Assembly (NCBI GenBank): GCA_016875405.1
Contig: VGRJ01000012.1
Coordinates: 1 to 64,000, forward strand
Direction of reading: 5' to 3'
Source: Deltaproteobacteria bacterium
Lineage (GTDB): Bacteria > Myxococcota_A > Polyangia > Polyangiales > Polyangiaceae
DNA: 64,000 nucleotides
Position 1 is the first letter of the stretch. Each line of letters starts with the position of its first letter. The translations under genes were made by a program, and so were the position numbers. Under the pieces are notes generated by a model, which saw only the letters and a program-made list of their open reading frames with translations, made no database searches and had not been told where the DNA came from. Shown here piece after piece: positions 18,474 to 27,621 of this stretch.

Positions 18474-19361
18474 ATGGGCATCAAGCTGAAGGTAGGGGGC
18501 GTCGTCCGCGACTTCGCGCTCCACTCGAACTGGGTGGTGGCAGAGACTACCAACGGGGCGGTCCCATCGGTCGAGGCCGGGTTGAAGGCTGCGGTGATCG
18601 GGAAGGTCAAGCTGACCGTCTCGTTGACCCCCCACTTCCAGATAGCGCTCGACAACTCGCGAAGCGGGACCGCGGGGCAAATCGCGTTCGAGGGGCAGTA
18701 CCTGCCGCGCTGGCCCCGCCGCTACCTCCTCGATTGCCACCAGCTCGAGCTGAACGGCGGCCTCGGCGTCGGTCTCTCGCTCGAACCCGGCGTGAGCATC
18801 AACTCCGAGTTCCAGCTGTGGAACGACACGAAGTTCTCGCCGATCTACCGGCTCAAGGGGGCCCCCGTCGCACAGGACGCGCAGCACAACTACGTCGCCG
18901 GCGACCCCACCGGCTTCCTCGGGCTCGCGCTGACCGCATCGGTCGGAGCGGCGGGGCAGCTCGGTCCGGGGACCGCGGGCGTCTCGACGCGCATCACGCT
19001 GATGAACTCGAACTATCAGCGCGCGCTCCAGGAGGCGGCTACTGGCAAGTACCAAGCCGCCGGAGCGCGCCTGCTCTCGACGTTGTTGCTCGGCAATCAC
19101 CTGCAGTTCGCATACGCGGGCCTGAGCTTCACGCGAGACATGAAGGCCACCGTGGGGACAGGCTCCGCCACGCTCGGGAGCGCCGCCGGAAGTCTGTCGT
19201 TCGGCTACGTCTTCATGCGCGCGCTTCACCTGCTCGTACGAAATCCGAAGACTCGCCGATGGCAGTACGTCTACACGCGCCACGTCAACCCGAACGCTAC
19301 CGTGAGTGCACCGTACCGACCGGCGAAGGCCGGCCCGTGGACGCAGCCGAAGGGCAAGTGA
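18474..19361 (+). CDS. Unknown protein at the end of the VgrG cassette (candidate effector or immunity)
   Basis: A 295-aa protein, start ATG 18474 with a strong GGAGGG ribosome site nearby. It is rich in Gly, Ala, Leu and aromatic residues in alternating, strand-like patterns (AAVIGKVKLTVSLTPHFQIA, GGLGVGLSLEPGVSINSEF, ATLGSAAGSLSFGYVFM) and lacks a signal peptide. A basic stretch RALHLLVRNPKTRRWQYVYT lies near the C-terminus. It resembles no family I can name. As the last gene of the cassette, before the convergent tmk, it occupies the place where T6SS effectors or immunity proteins are usually encoded. Confidence 0.55.
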   Translation: MGIKLKVGGVVRDFALHSNWVVAETTNGAVPSVEAGLKAAVIGKVKLTVSLTPHFQIALDNSRSGTAGQIAFEGQYLPRWPRRYLLDCHQLELNGGLGVGLSLEPGVSINSEFQLWNDTKFSPIYRLKGAPVAQDAQHNYVAGDPTGFLGLALTASVGAAGQLGPGTAGVSTRITLMNSNYQRALQEAATGKYQAAGARLLSTLLLGNHLQFAYAGLSFTRDMKATVGTGSATLGSAAGSLSFGYVFMRALHLLVRNPKTRRWQYVYTRHVNPNATVSAPYRPAKAGPWTQPKGK

Positions 19362-19401
19362 CGACCGCTGCGCGTGAGTCGCTGCGCCCACCCTCGAGGT
19401 G

Positions 19402-20046
19402 TCAGCCGAGCACGAGCGGATCGAGCGCCGCGCGAATGCGCCGAGTCACCTCGTCGAGCGAGGGATCGCCGTCGACGTGGAGGATCGCGTCACCGGGGGC
19501 GAGCCGCTCCGCCTCGCGATAGAGTGCGGCGAGTCGCGCCTGCAGCTCCTTGTACTCGTAAATGTCGGGCTTGCCGCTCCGCGTCGCGCGACGACGCTCA
19601 GCGACCTCGGGCGTGACGTCCACCACCAGCGTCACGTCTGGCCTCCGCGCGAAGCGATTCAAGGAGCGCACCCAGGCCTCGAACTCGCCGCTCGCGAGCA
19701 GCTCGCTCGGGGCGGTCGACGTCTGATAGGCGATGCTCGACAGATCGTAGCGATCGCACAACACCACGGCTCCCGCAGCGAGCCTCGGCTCGATCTCTGC
19801 GGCCAGGTGGGCGAGCCTGTCGGCCGCGAAGAGCAGCGCCATCAGCGGCGCGTGGAGTGCTCCTCCGAGCGACACCTCGCCGCCGAGCGCTTGGCGAACG
19901 AACGAGCCAACGGGGCCGCGGCTCGGCTGCCGCGTGGTGTGGACGGCGAGGCCGCGCGCGCGCAGGTGCTCCGCGTACCGCTCCGTCTGCGTCGTCGTGC
20001 CGGCGCCGTCGATCCCCTCGATCACGACGAGCTTCCCCGCGGTCAT
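19402..20046 (-). CDS. tmk: Thymidylate kinase
   Basis: A 214-aa kinase converting dTMP to dTDP with ATP. The P-loop is near the N-terminus ([18 protein letters not shown]), the DR(Y/H) motif is in [15 protein letters not shown] near residue 95, and the lid region is around [16 protein letters not shown]. The P-loop has Ala-Gly-Thr where many homologues have Ser-Gly-Lys, a variant seen in some family members. The length is normal. It overlaps the end of panC by 4 bp (ATGA at 20043-20046), so the two are translationally coupled. Confidence 0.92.
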   Translation of the reverse strand: MTAGKLVVIEGIDGAGTTTQTERYAEHLRARGLAVHTTRQPSRGPVGSFVRQALGGEVSLGGALHAPLMALLFAADRLAHLAAEIEPRLAAGAVVLCDRYDLSSIAYQTSTAPSELLASGEFEAWVRSLNRFARRPDVTLVVDVTPEVAERRRATRSGKPDIYEYKELQARLAALYREAERLAPGDAILHVDGDPSLDEVTRRIRAALDPLVLG

Positions 20047-20927
20047 GCGCGCGCTCCTTCATCGAGCGGCCCTCGCTCCTCGCCGAGGACCACGTTGTCG
20101 ATGAGGCGGGTCGCCCCGAGGCGCGCTGCGACAGCGACGACGGCGCGCTCCCCGATCTGAGCCTCATCGGCGAAGGGGACGACTCGCTCCGCGTCGGCGA
20201 CCGCGACGTAATCGATCGCGTCGGCGATGGCCTCGACCTCGGCGAGCACCACGGCACGGAGCTTCCCCGCAGAGCGCTCGCCGGCGTCGAACCGCTCGAC
20301 CGCGCGCGTGAGGCCCCGCGCGAGGCCGAGCGCCCTCGCGCGGTCGCGCTCGGAGAGGTAACGATTCCGCGACGACATCGCGAGCCCGTCGGGCTCACGA
20401 ACGGTCGCGAGACCGACCACCTCGACGGGCAGCATGAGGTCCTCGACCATGCGCGAGAGCACGCGAAATTGCTGGTAGTCCTTGCGTCCGAACACCGCGA
20501 CGGACGGCCCGACGAGGGCAAAGAGCTTCGCGACGACGGTGCACACGCCCTCGAAGTGACCAGGGCGCGTCGCCCCGCAGAGGTGCGCCGCGGTCTCCCC
20601 GACGTGCACCCGCGTCTCGTCTCCAGCGACGTACATCGCGGCGGGCGCCGGCGCGAACACCACGTCGACTCCGCTCGCCTCGCAGCGCGCCCGATCCGCC
20701 TCGAACGTCCTCGGGTAGCGCGAGAAGTCCTCCGACGGGCCGAACTGCGTCGGATTCACGAAGATCGAGACCACCACGAAATCGGCGCGGCGCCTCGCCT
20801 CGTCCACGAGCGCGAGGTGTCCGTCGTGAAGGGCGCCCATCGTCGGGACGAAGCCGACGCGCTTGCCAGCTCGCCGGGCGCGCTCACACGCGGCGCAGAG
20901 CTCGGCAGGAGAGTCGACGATGTCCAT
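20043..20927 (-). CDS. panC: Pantoate--beta-alanine ligase (pantothenate synthetase)
   Basis: A 294-aa enzyme joining pantoate and beta-alanine with ATP to form pantothenate, the precursor of coenzyme A and phosphopantetheine. Motifs: [20 protein letters not shown] with the HxGH nucleotide-binding site near residue 35, [12 protein letters not shown] near 155, and [11 protein letters not shown] near 190. It is upstream of and overlaps tmk by 4 bp. The start at 20927 faces the plus-strand membrane glycosyltransferase gene 69 bp away. Confidence 0.96.
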   Translation of the reverse strand: MDIVDSPAELCAACERARRAGKRVGFVPTMGALHDGHLALVDEARRRADFVVVSIFVNPTQFGPSEDFSRYPRTFEADRARCEASGVDVVFAPAPAAMYVAGDETRVHVGETAAHLCGATRPGHFEGVCTVVAKLFALVGPSVAVFGRKDYQQFRVLSRMVEDLMLPVEVVGLATVREPDGLAMSSRNRYLSERDRARALGLARGLTRAVERFDAGERSAGKLRAVVLAEVEAIADAIDYVAVADAERVVPFADEAQIGERAVVAVAARLGATRLIDNVVLGEERGPLDEGARA

Positions 20928-20996
20928 CCGTGTGCCTCAGGGTCGCGACGCTAGCTCCATCCGCGCACGGGGTTGCGGTAAAAGAGGCCCTCCTCG

Positions 20997-22619
20997 ATGA
21001 GCCGCGCGACGAGCCCCCCAATTCTTTCCTTCGAGCGCGCGCTGCGGCTCGCCTGCCTCGCGACCATCGCGAGCTCTGCGCTGCAGATCGTGCTCTTCGA
21101 TCACGGTCGCGATCAGGGCATCTACGCGCTCGTCGCACGCTCGATGCTCGAAGGCGGCATGCCCTACCGCGACGCGTTCGATTTCAAGCCGCCGGGGATC
21201 TTCGTCCTCTACGCGCTCGCGCGACTCGTCTCCGGCTCGGCCGAGTGGGGGATCCGAGCGCTCGAGGTCGCGGGGCTCGCGGGGATGGTCGCGGCAATGG
21301 TGAGCCTCGCCGGGCGCGCCTGGGGGGATCGCACGGCGGGGTGGCTCGCGGGAGCACTCACGGCGCTCGTGCACGCGCAGCTCGAGTTCTGGCACACGGC
21401 GCAGCCCGAGACCTTCGGCGGCATGTTGTCGATCTTCGGCGTGTGGCTCGTCTGCCCCGACGCCGCGCGCGAGGACGAGCGCCCCCAAGGCTTTCGCCTC
21501 GTCGCCGCGGGCGTCGCCTTCGGTGCGGCGGGCCTCCTCAAGCCGCCGCTCGCAGGCGGAGGAGCCGCGCTCGGGATCTGGGCCGCGGTCCGAGCCATGC
21601 GGGCCGAAGGAAGCCGCCGTGCGGGTCTGAGGCCGCTCGGGCTCGTCTTCCTTGGGGGCGTCTTGCCCATCGCCGCGTCCCTCGCGTGGTTCACAGCCCG
21701 CGGCGCGCTCCACGATCTCCACGAGACGCTCTTCGTCTTCACGCCTCACTACACCGAGCTCAGCTGGCGCGACCGCACGCTCCTCGGGATGCTCTATCAG
21801 TCACTCACCGAGTGGCTCGTCAACTACTCGAGCGTCGTCACGATCGGCCTCGCGCTCGGGCTCGCGACCTGGAAGAGCGCCTGGGAGCGACCCCTCGTCC
21901 CGCTGTTCGCGTCGATCGTGGCCGTGCATATCGTCGGCGTCGCGCTGCAGGGGAAGTTCTTCCCCTACCATTACGGCGCGACCTGGCCCTTCACGGCGCT
22001 GCTCGCAGGCCTCGGTTGGAACGAGCTGTGGCGCTGGGCTCGCGAGCGCGGCCCCGCGTTCGCCGTCGGGTTCGCGGTGACGATGGTCGCCGCCTCGACC
22101 TTGCGCACCGCGACGAAGGATCTCGCCGATAGCTTTTGGACGCGCGCGGGGCGGAGGCTCGGGCTGCTCGCCGGCGGCTGGAGGGACGACATCGCGATCG
22201 ACGGGCTCGCGACGGTGGCCGACGTGAACGCGAACGGAAATCGCAAGGTCGCGGAGTTCTTACGGAGCCACGTGCCGAGCGGCGGTTCCGCGTTCGTGTG
22301 GGGCTTCGAGCCGATCGTCTACGACCTCGCCGGCGTTCGATCCGCGAGCCGCTACATCTACAACGTGCCGCAGCGCGTGGCCTGGGCCGCCGAGCCGAGT
22401 CGCCGCGAGCTCATGTGCGAGCTCCGGTCTCATCGGCCGGAGGTGATCGTCGTCGCCTCGGGTGACGTCTTCCCGGTGGTGACGGACAACGTGTTCGGCT
22501 CCGACCACGTGCTCGCCCACGACTTCAAGGAGCTCCGCGAGCTGCTCGACTCGGCCTACCGCAAGCACACGCGGATCGACGACTTCGAGCTCTACGTCCG
22601 CAACGACGCCGGGCCTTGA
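20997..22619 (+). CDS. GT-C-fold membrane glycosyltransferase (family 39-like)
   Basis: A 540-aa integral membrane protein. After the first hydrophobic segment comes an acidic pair in a loop, FDHGRDQGIYALVARSMLEG, as in GT-C enzymes that use polyprenyl-phosphate sugars, followed by RDAFDFKPPGIFVLYALAR, typical of the PMT/GT39-like group. About ten hydrophobic segments follow, to residue 370. The last 150 residues are a soluble periplasmic-like domain (VPSGGSAFVWGFEPIVYDLA). It probably transfers a sugar from an undecaprenyl-phosphate donor to an envelope acceptor; donor and acceptor are unknown. The neighbours are housekeeping genes and give no further hint. Confidence 0.75.
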   Translation: MSRATSPPILSFERALRLACLATIASSALQIVLFDHGRDQGIYALVARSMLEGGMPYRDAFDFKPPGIFVLYALARLVSGSAEWGIRALEVAGLAGMVAAMVSLAGRAWGDRTAGWLAGALTALVHAQLEFWHTAQPETFGGMLSIFGVWLVCPDAAREDERPQGFRLVAAGVAFGAAGLLKPPLAGGGAALGIWAAVRAMRAEGSRRAGLRPLGLVFLGGVLPIAASLAWFTARGALHDLHETLFVFTPHYTELSWRDRTLLGMLYQSLTEWLVNYSSVVTIGLALGLATWKSAWERPLVPLFASIVAVHIVGVALQGKFFPYHYGATWPFTALLAGLGWNELWRWARERGPAFAVGFAVTMVAASTLRTATKDLADSFWTRAGRRLGLLAGGWRDDIAIDGLATVADVNANGNRKVAEFLRSHVPSGGSAFVWGFEPIVYDLAGVRSASRYIYNVPQRVAWAAEPSRRELMCELRSHRPEVIVVASGDVFPVVTDNVFGSDHVLAHDFKELRELLDSAYRKHTRIDDFELYVRNDAGP

Positions 22620-22677
22620 GTGCGGCCCTTCAGCGTGACGCTTCGGCCATCGTCGAGCGCGCCCACCCGCTCACGGG

Positions 22678-22707
22678 TTGACACGGTCGCTTGGCCCGTG
22701 CTTTAGT
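22678..22707 (+). promoter_or_regulatory. Sigma70-type promoter for rpmH
   Basis: A perfect -35 hexamer TTGACA (22678-22683) is followed by 18 bp and a -10-like TTTAGT (22702-22707), 34 bp upstream of the rpmH ATG. Position and strand fit the start of the rpmH-rnpA-yidD-yidC-jag transcription unit. Confidence 0.6.
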
Positions 22708-22740
22708 CCCCGGCCCCTCCCCTCCGGGATGGAGTCCACC

Positions 22741-22890
22741 ATGAAGCGCACGTATCAGCCCCACAACCTCAGCCGTGCTCGTACGCACGGTTACCGTAAG
22801 CGGATGAGCACGAGCGGCGGCCAGAAGGTCATCGCCAACCGCCGTCGCAAGGGCCGCAAGCGGCTCACCGTCTCGACCTGGAAGAAGTGA
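22741..22890 (+). CDS. rpmH: 50S ribosomal protein L34
   Basis: A 49-aa ribosomal protein, the smallest in the large subunit. The start is ATG 22741 with GGAG at 22731-22734; the sequence begins [18 protein letters not shown] and ends [16 protein letters not shown], the typical L34 pattern of dense Arg and Lys. It is first in the conserved rpmH-rnpA-yidD-yidC-jag order. Its stop overlaps a GTG that opens the frame later used by rnpA. Confidence 0.97.
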   Translation: MKRTYQPHNLSRARTHGYRKRMSTSGGQKVIANRRRKGRKRLTVSTWKK

Positions 22891-23030
22891 ACGGGCGCAG
22901 GTCTCTCGCCTGCGTCATGGCCCTCGGGCTCTGCGCTGACCGCGGGGCCTCTCTCCAGCTCACTCCTTCCTACGGCGTGTTCCGTGCCCGCGGTGCCCCA
23001 CCTCGGGCACGTGCTCGTCTCCATCGGTCG

Positions 23031-23459
23031 ATGAGCGCCGCGCGGCAGGCGCCTCGACGTCGAACGCGAGGGTTTGTCTTGTCCGGGTTTACGCGCGCTC
23101 AGCGGATTCGCAAGCGAGACGAGTTCGTCCTCGCGCAGCGACGGGGAGCGCCGGCCCGCGGGCGTTTCGCGGTGGTGCTCGTGAGCGTGCGGGGCGACGC
23201 TTCCCCCGCGAGGCTCGGCGTGGTGGCTTCGCGCAAGGTGGGGAGCGCGGTGCGACGCAACCGCAGCAAGCGACTCGTGCGCGAGTGGTTTCGTTCGACC
23301 GCGGTGCCCCCCGGCCTCGACGTGGTGGTGATCGCGGACGCCAAGCTGGCCGACGCGGCGGCCTCGGAGGTCGCACGAGACCTCGATGGGCTGCTCGCGC
23401 GGGCCCGCGGGAAGTCGAAGCATCGCCCCCCCCGACCCGAGGCGAGCGCCGGCTCGTAA
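23031..23459 (+). CDS. rnpA: Ribonuclease P protein component
   Basis: A 142-aa protein subunit of RNase P, which helps the catalytic RNA trim tRNA 5' leaders. The core FTRAQRIRKRDEFVLAQRRG is followed by GVVASRKVGSAVRRNRSKR, containing the RNR signature, then LVREWFR. The start is set at ATG 23031; the same frame is open back to a GTG overlapping the rpmH stop (22887), and a TTG at 23079 would begin nearest the conserved core, so the N-terminus is uncertain. It is 3 bp upstream of yidD. Confidence 0.93.
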   Translation: MSAARQAPRRRTRGFVLSGFTRAQRIRKRDEFVLAQRRGAPARGRFAVVLVSVRGDASPARLGVVASRKVGSAVRRNRSKRLVREWFRSTAVPPGLDVVVIADAKLADAAASEVARDLDGLLARARGKSKHRPPRPEASAGS

Positions 23460-23462
23460 GCC

Positions 23463-23702
23463 ATGCGCTGGATCCTGCTCGTCCTCATTCGCTGCTACCA
23501 GCTCAGCCTCTCGAAGCTGATTCGCCTGGTGCTCGGCAACGTGTGTCGGTTCGACCCCTCCTGCTCGGCCTACGCCTACGAGTGCGTGAGGGTCCACGGC
23601 GCGGTCCGCGGAGGCTTGCTTTCAGCAAAGCGACTGAGTAAGTGTCACCCGTTTCATCCGGGCGGTTACGACCCTCCGCCGCCCCTCCCGGACAAGGGCT
23701 GA
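23463..23702 (+). CDS. yidD: Membrane protein insertion efficiency factor YidD
   Basis: A 79-aa small membrane-associated protein that assists YidC. It has an N-terminal amphipathic/hydrophobic segment (MRWILLVLIRCYQLSLSKLI), the family signature CRFDPSCSAYAYECV near residue 28, and KCHPFHPGGYDPPP near the C-terminus. The length is normal for the family. It sits between rnpA and yidC as in most bacteria. Confidence 0.96.
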   Translation: MRWILLVLIRCYQLSLSKLIRLVLGNVCRFDPSCSAYAYECVRVHGAVRGGLLSAKRLSKCHPFHPGGYDPPPPLPDKG

Positions 23703-23790
23703 ACCTCCAACGTGACTGCAGCCCTCGGGAGACGCGGCACTCTCTTCTTCGCCGCGTGGAAGTCCACGCTTTTCTTCGGCTCCTCGCATC

Positions 23791-25494
23791 ATGGAAGAAC
23801 GCCCAAACTTGACGCGGTGGCTGCTTATCGGCCTCGCCGTCTTCCTGTTCGTGACCTACGGCTGGCCGGCGATCACGGGCAAGTCGGGGCAGTCCCTCGT
23901 GCAGCCGCTGGGCCGCGCCGACGACACCGTCGCGCCGACCGAGCGGCCTGTGGACGAGCAGCTCTGCGCGATCGCAGGCCCTCGCTTCCGCGCGACGTTG
24001 ACGACCAAGGGCGGTAGCCTCCGAAGCTTCACGCCCGACGACGCGAAGTATCAGACCCGCCAGGACGACCGGTCGAGCGACCTCGTCACGACGACGCTTC
24101 CCTCGCGGTTGCCGCTGCGCACCGACCTGCGATTGCCCGCCTCCGCGGGCGGCGCGGCCGAGCAGGTCGGCTTTGACGACCTCGAGTGGAGGCTCGAGTC
24201 GAGCACCGCGACGAGCTGCGTGTTCCGGTTCGAGACCGACACCACGACCGCCACCAAGACGGTCGCCTCGACCGAGCGCCCGTTCGAGCTCGAGCTGACG
24301 CTGGCGGTGACCAACAAGTCGAAGGAGGCGCGCTCGCATCGCCTCACGGTGGAGAACGCCGAGTGGTTCCGCGCGGCCGAGACCCAGAGCTCGTGGCAGC
24401 GCCAGAGCGAGTATCAGACGCAGGTCGAGGTCGCGATCGGAGATAAGGTCTCGCGCTTCGGGCTCGAGGACTTCGAGCCGAAGGACTTCGAAGACCAGGC
24501 CTTCACCGACGAGAAGTGGCGGCGCACCGCCGGAGACGCGAGCTTCGCCTCGGTGTCGACGTCGTACTTCTCGAAGGCGCTCGTGCCGCTCGACGACGCC
24601 AAGCCCGCAGGCGAGACGCGGGTCGAGGAGGTCTTCGACCGCGCGCAGTTCGCCGACAAGGGGAAGGACCCGCAGTTTGGCCACACCTACCGCGCGCGAC
24701 TCAACTACGGCGTTCGCGCGCTCGGGCCAGGCGAGACGGTGAGCTATCGCATCCTCGCCTTCAACGGGCCGAAGGAGCGAGAGCTGCTCGCGAACGTCGG
24801 CGGCGGCGGCCGACCGACGACCGAGATCCTGAACCTCGGGACCTTCGGCGCGATCGGCAAGCTCCTGATCCGCTACCTCTACCTCTTGAACAGCCTCGTC
24901 TCCTCGTGGGGCTGGGCCATCTGCCTGCTCACGATCACGGTGAAGCTGCTGCTGTTTCCGCTCAGCATCTCCCAAATCAAGAGCACCATCGCGATGCGTC
25001 GTCTCAAGCCCGAGATGGACGCGCTCAACGCGAAGTACAAAGACGACGCACAGCAGCGGGGCCTCGCGCTCCAGGAGCTGTGGCGCAAGAACAAGGTCGC
25101 GAACCCCATGCTGGGGTGCCTGCCCGTGCTCTTGCAGATGCCGGTCTGGTGGGCCCTCTACACCTCCCTCCAGACGGCGGTCGAGCTGTATCACACGCCG
25201 TTCGGTCCGTTCGTTCCCGACCTCTCGGCTCCCGGAAAGTACTTCATCATCCCCGCGTTGCTCGGCGCATCGAGCTTCCTGCAGCAGCACCTGATGCCCA
25301 TGCAGGGAGACCCGATGCAGCAGCGCATGATGAAGTGGATGATGCCCACCATTTTTACGGTCATGATGCTCTTCCTCCCCGCGGGGCTCGGCATCTACTT
25401 CCTGACCAACACGTGGCTGGGCATCGTTCAGCAGGTCGCCGTGGAGCGGTACTACAAGTCGCAAGAGAGCGCGGGCGAACCGACTCCGGCCTAG
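23791..25494 (+). CDS. yidC: Membrane protein insertase YidC
   Basis: A 567-aa insertase that places proteins into the inner membrane with or without SecYEG. There is an N-terminal membrane segment (WLLIGLAVFLFVTYGWP), then a large periplasmic domain to about residue 340. The conserved insertase core follows: YLLNSLVSSWGWAICLLTIT, the cytoplasmic hairpin MRRLKPEMDALNAKYKDD, MLGCLPVLLQMPVWWALYTS, and late helices TIFTVMMLFLPAGLGIYFLT. This is the Gram-negative architecture with the long periplasmic domain. It is followed 37 bp later by jag. Confidence 0.97.
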   Translation: MEERPNLTRWLLIGLAVFLFVTYGWPAITGKSGQSLVQPLGRADDTVAPTERPVDEQLCAIAGPRFRATLTTKGGSLRSFTPDDAKYQTRQDDRSSDLVTTTLPSRLPLRTDLRLPASAGGAAEQVGFDDLEWRLESSTATSCVFRFETDTTTATKTVASTERPFELELTLAVTNKSKEARSHRLTVENAEWFRAAETQSSWQRQSEYQTQVEVAIGDKVSRFGLEDFEPKDFEDQAFTDEKWRRTAGDASFASVSTSYFSKALVPLDDAKPAGETRVEEVFDRAQFADKGKDPQFGHTYRARLNYGVRALGPGETVSYRILAFNGPKERELLANVGGGGRPTTEILNLGTFGAIGKLLIRYLYLLNSLVSSWGWAICLLTITVKLLLFPLSISQIKSTIAMRRLKPEMDALNAKYKDDAQQRGLALQELWRKNKVANPMLGCLPVLLQMPVWWALYTSLQTAVELYHTPFGPFVPDLSAPGKYFIIPALLGASSFLQQHLMPMQGDPMQQRMMKWMMPTIFTVMMLFLPAGLGIYFLTNTWLGIVQQVAVERYYKSQESAGEPTPA

Positions 25495-25531
25495 AACCGC
25501 AGACGTACGAGCTTCGAAAGGGATACGCACC

Positions 25532-26116
25532 GTGTCGAGCAACGTGGAAGAGACCGACGACGAGAAGGAGACCCTCGCAGGTGGCGGGGGCAGCGACGAC
25601 GACGAGGGCGGCACCGAGTCGCAGGAGGCGTTCGTCGAGGACGGCCGTGCCGATCGCGCGCTCGACTTCGTGGTCGACGTGCTGACCCGCATGGGGATGG
25701 ACTGCACCGTCGACCTGATGGAGAACGAGCCTGAGGATCCGCCGAGCGACGTTCGCATCGAGATCAGCGGGCCCGACGCGTCGCGCCTCATCGGCAAGAA
25801 GGGCGAGACGCTCGCGGCGCTACAGTTCGTGTCGAACCGGGTCATCAACCGCCCGACCCTCTCGCGTCGGCACGTGCTGATCGACGCCGATGGCTACCGT
25901 CAGCGTCGTGAGGGCGCGCTCGCGACCATGGCGAAGCGCCTCGGCAAGCAAGCGGTCGACGAGGGGAAGATCATCACCTTCGAGCCGATGACCGCGCAGG
26001 ACAGGCGCATCGTGCACCTCGCGCTCGCGAAGTTCCCCGGGGTCGTCACGAAGAGCGAAGGCAAGGGCGCTGCTCGCCGCGTTCAGATCATTCCCGTTCG
26101 TGACGAGGCGACCTGA
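25532..26116 (+). CDS. jag: Jag/KhpB-type KH-R3H RNA-binding protein
   Basis: A 194-aa RNA-binding protein. The start is GTG 25532 with GAAAGGG upstream. The first 40 residues are acidic and low-complexity (Asp/Glu/Gly). A KH-II domain has the loop DASRLIGKKGETLAALQFV near residue 85, and an R3H domain follows with EPMTAQDRRIVHLALAKF near 150. The family has a Jag-N, KH and R3H order; here the Jag-N part is replaced by the acidic region. It ends the rpmH-rnpA-yidD-yidC-jag string; genes such as mnmE and rsmG that often follow are absent, and a minus-strand gene comes next. Confidence 0.93.
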   Translation: MSSNVEETDDEKETLAGGGGSDDDEGGTESQEAFVEDGRADRALDFVVDVLTRMGMDCTVDLMENEPEDPPSDVRIEISGPDASRLIGKKGETLAALQFVSNRVINRPTLSRRHVLIDADGYRQRREGALATMAKRLGKQAVDEGKIITFEPMTAQDRRIVHLALAKFPGVVTKSEGKGAARRVQIIPVRDEAT

Positions 26117-26120
26117 TCGA

Positions 26121-26134
26121 CGCCCGCGAGGGCG
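26121..26134 (+). terminator. GC-rich hairpin between convergent jag and CBM9-like genes
   Basis: CGCCC (26121-26125), loop GCGA, then GGGCG (26130-26134), 4 bp after the jag stop and 18 bp before the end of the minus-strand gene. The GNRA-like loop makes it stable, but no T-run follows on either strand, so it is only a possible bidirectional terminator. Confidence 0.35.
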
Positions 26135-26152
26135 GGCAGCGCGCGCGACTCG

Positions 26153-27607
26153 TCACTCGATCGGCGTGAGCTGCCCGCCGCGTACGCGGTACGTCGCGGT
26201 GACGGTTCGTCCATCGCGCCGCAGCACCACGACGACGTCGACCTTGCCGTCGGCGTCGACGTCGCGCAGGGCGACGGACTCGAGGTCGCCGGACTCACCC
26301 GGCAAGGACAAGGCCGCGAAGCTTCGACCGTCCCGAAAGCCCGGGCCGAAGACCACGAGGTCGGTGCCGTGCACCACGAGCCGTTCGGCTCGCGCGTCCT
26401 CGGCGAGATCGCCCGACAAGTCGAAGCGCGGCGGGCCATCGACGCCGCGGCGCTTTCGGTAGAGCGCGTACACGCGGTCGGGGTCCGCGCCGCCCGCGTC
26501 GCGGGTGACGACGACGACACGATTCTTCGTATCGGACACGCTCGGGTCGCCACGAGGCACCGAGCGCGGGGGCGACCCAGCCGGATCGGGCGGAGGGCCC
26601 TCGGGCGACGGCGCACTCGTCACGGGGGCGGGCGCTCCTCCGCCCAGCGCCTGCGACGAGACGAGCGTCGGCACATCGGAGGTCCCCTCAAAGGCAAAGA
26701 TCTCCACGACCTCACCCGAGGGCGTCCCCCGATGCACGCGCAGGTCGTCGCGTCGGTCGCCGTTCGTGTCGGACGCCGTGACGCTCACGACGACGCCCGA
26801 GCCGAGATCACGGTAGAAATACTCGGCGCCCGCGCGATAGGTCGGACCGAGCACGACGAGGTAGCGATCGTAGACGAGCACGCGCTCGAGCATCGCGTCA
26901 CCGACGACGTTCGCCAGGAAGTTCACGCGCGGCGCCATCGTCAGCCCCTTCTGCCGGAGGAGGTTCGCCCCGAGCGAGAGCTCCGCCTCGGTCGAGAGCG
27001 GCGGCAGCGCGTCATAGCTTTGCGCAGCCGACGACCCGAGCACGCTGCGGCCGCCCGGGCCATCCCCATCGTGAACGCGTACGGCCCCTCGGAAGCCGAT
27101 CCTGACGCGGTCGCTTCGCGGCAAGCGCGCCCACGGGATCGCGGCCTCGAGGGTGTATCCGGTCGGACTCGGAGCCTCGACGATGCGGGCGCCCTCGACC
27201 ACGCGACCGGCCGCGGTCTTCACGACCGCGCGCGATTTTCCTGCCTCTCCTGGGTAGAGGCGCAGCGACTCGAGGACGCCTCCAGGCACGCCTACGAGCA
27301 GCTCAACGTGGTCCTGCCCCGCGACGAGCACGTCGTCCTCGACGATGGCCGCGACGTAGAGGTGCCTCTCGTCGTGCGCGAGCGCCACCTTGCACGAGAG
27401 GTCGCGCGCCTTCGGACGGGGCCCCTCGAGCGCCTCGGTGAGCTCACGGAACTCTCCGCTCCACTCGCCGGGGACGCCGTCGAGCTCCGGCGGGCGCTCG
27501 AGCTTGCTGGCGCGCAAACCACCCCTCGCCACCGCGAGGGATGGGGCCGAGAGGAGCGTGAGCGCAAACAGCGCTGCCGCCTGGCGAGCGAAGGTGAGGC
27601 CGCGCAA
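26153..27607 (-). CDS. Exported CBM9-like protein with repeat (VCBS-like) C-terminus
   Basis: A 484-aa protein with a signal peptide (LTFARQAAALFALTLLSAPS, Ala-rich end). The start is TTG at 27607, preceded by a G-rich ribosome site. Residues about 35-190 resemble the CBM9-like domain of exported proteins: PPELDGVPGEWSG, LAHDERHLYVAAIVEDD and YTLEAAIPWARL. After a Pro/Ser/Ala linker near 330-360, the rest has Asp-rich strands like VCBS or FG-GAP repeats (SDTNGDRRDDLRVHRG, DVDADGKVDVVVVLRRDG). It lies 14 bp downstream of the P-type ATPase gene. Substrate and role are unknown; surface or periplasmic binding is inferred from the signal peptide and folds. Confidence 0.7.
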   Translation of the reverse strand: MRGLTFARQAAALFALTLLSAPSLAVARGGLRASKLERPPELDGVPGEWSGEFRELTEALEGPRPKARDLSCKVALAHDERHLYVAAIVEDDVLVAGQDHVELLVGVPGGVLESLRLYPGEAGKSRAVVKTAAGRVVEGARIVEAPSPTGYTLEAAIPWARLPRSDRVRIGFRGAVRVHDGDGPGGRSVLGSSAAQSYDALPPLSTEAELSLGANLLRQKGLTMAPRVNFLANVVGDAMLERVLVYDRYLVVLGPTYRAGAEYFYRDLGSGVVVSVTASDTNGDRRDDLRVHRGTPSGEVVEIFAFEGTSDVPTLVSSQALGGGAPAPVTSAPSPEGPPPDPAGSPPRSVPRGDPSVSDTKNRVVVVTRDAGGADPDRVYALYRKRRGVDGPPRFDLSGDLAEDARAERLVVHGTDLVVFGPGFRDGRSFAALSLPGESGDLESVALRDVDADGKVDVVVVLRRDGRTVTATYRVRGGQLTPIE

Positions 27608-27621
27608 CGCCGTTCACCCCC

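Noticed and set aside
22620-22740. oriC or DnaA boxes upstream of rpmH
   Set aside because: dnaA is not upstream (a glycosyltransferase is), and I see no cluster of TTATCCACA-like boxes or an AT-rich stretch.
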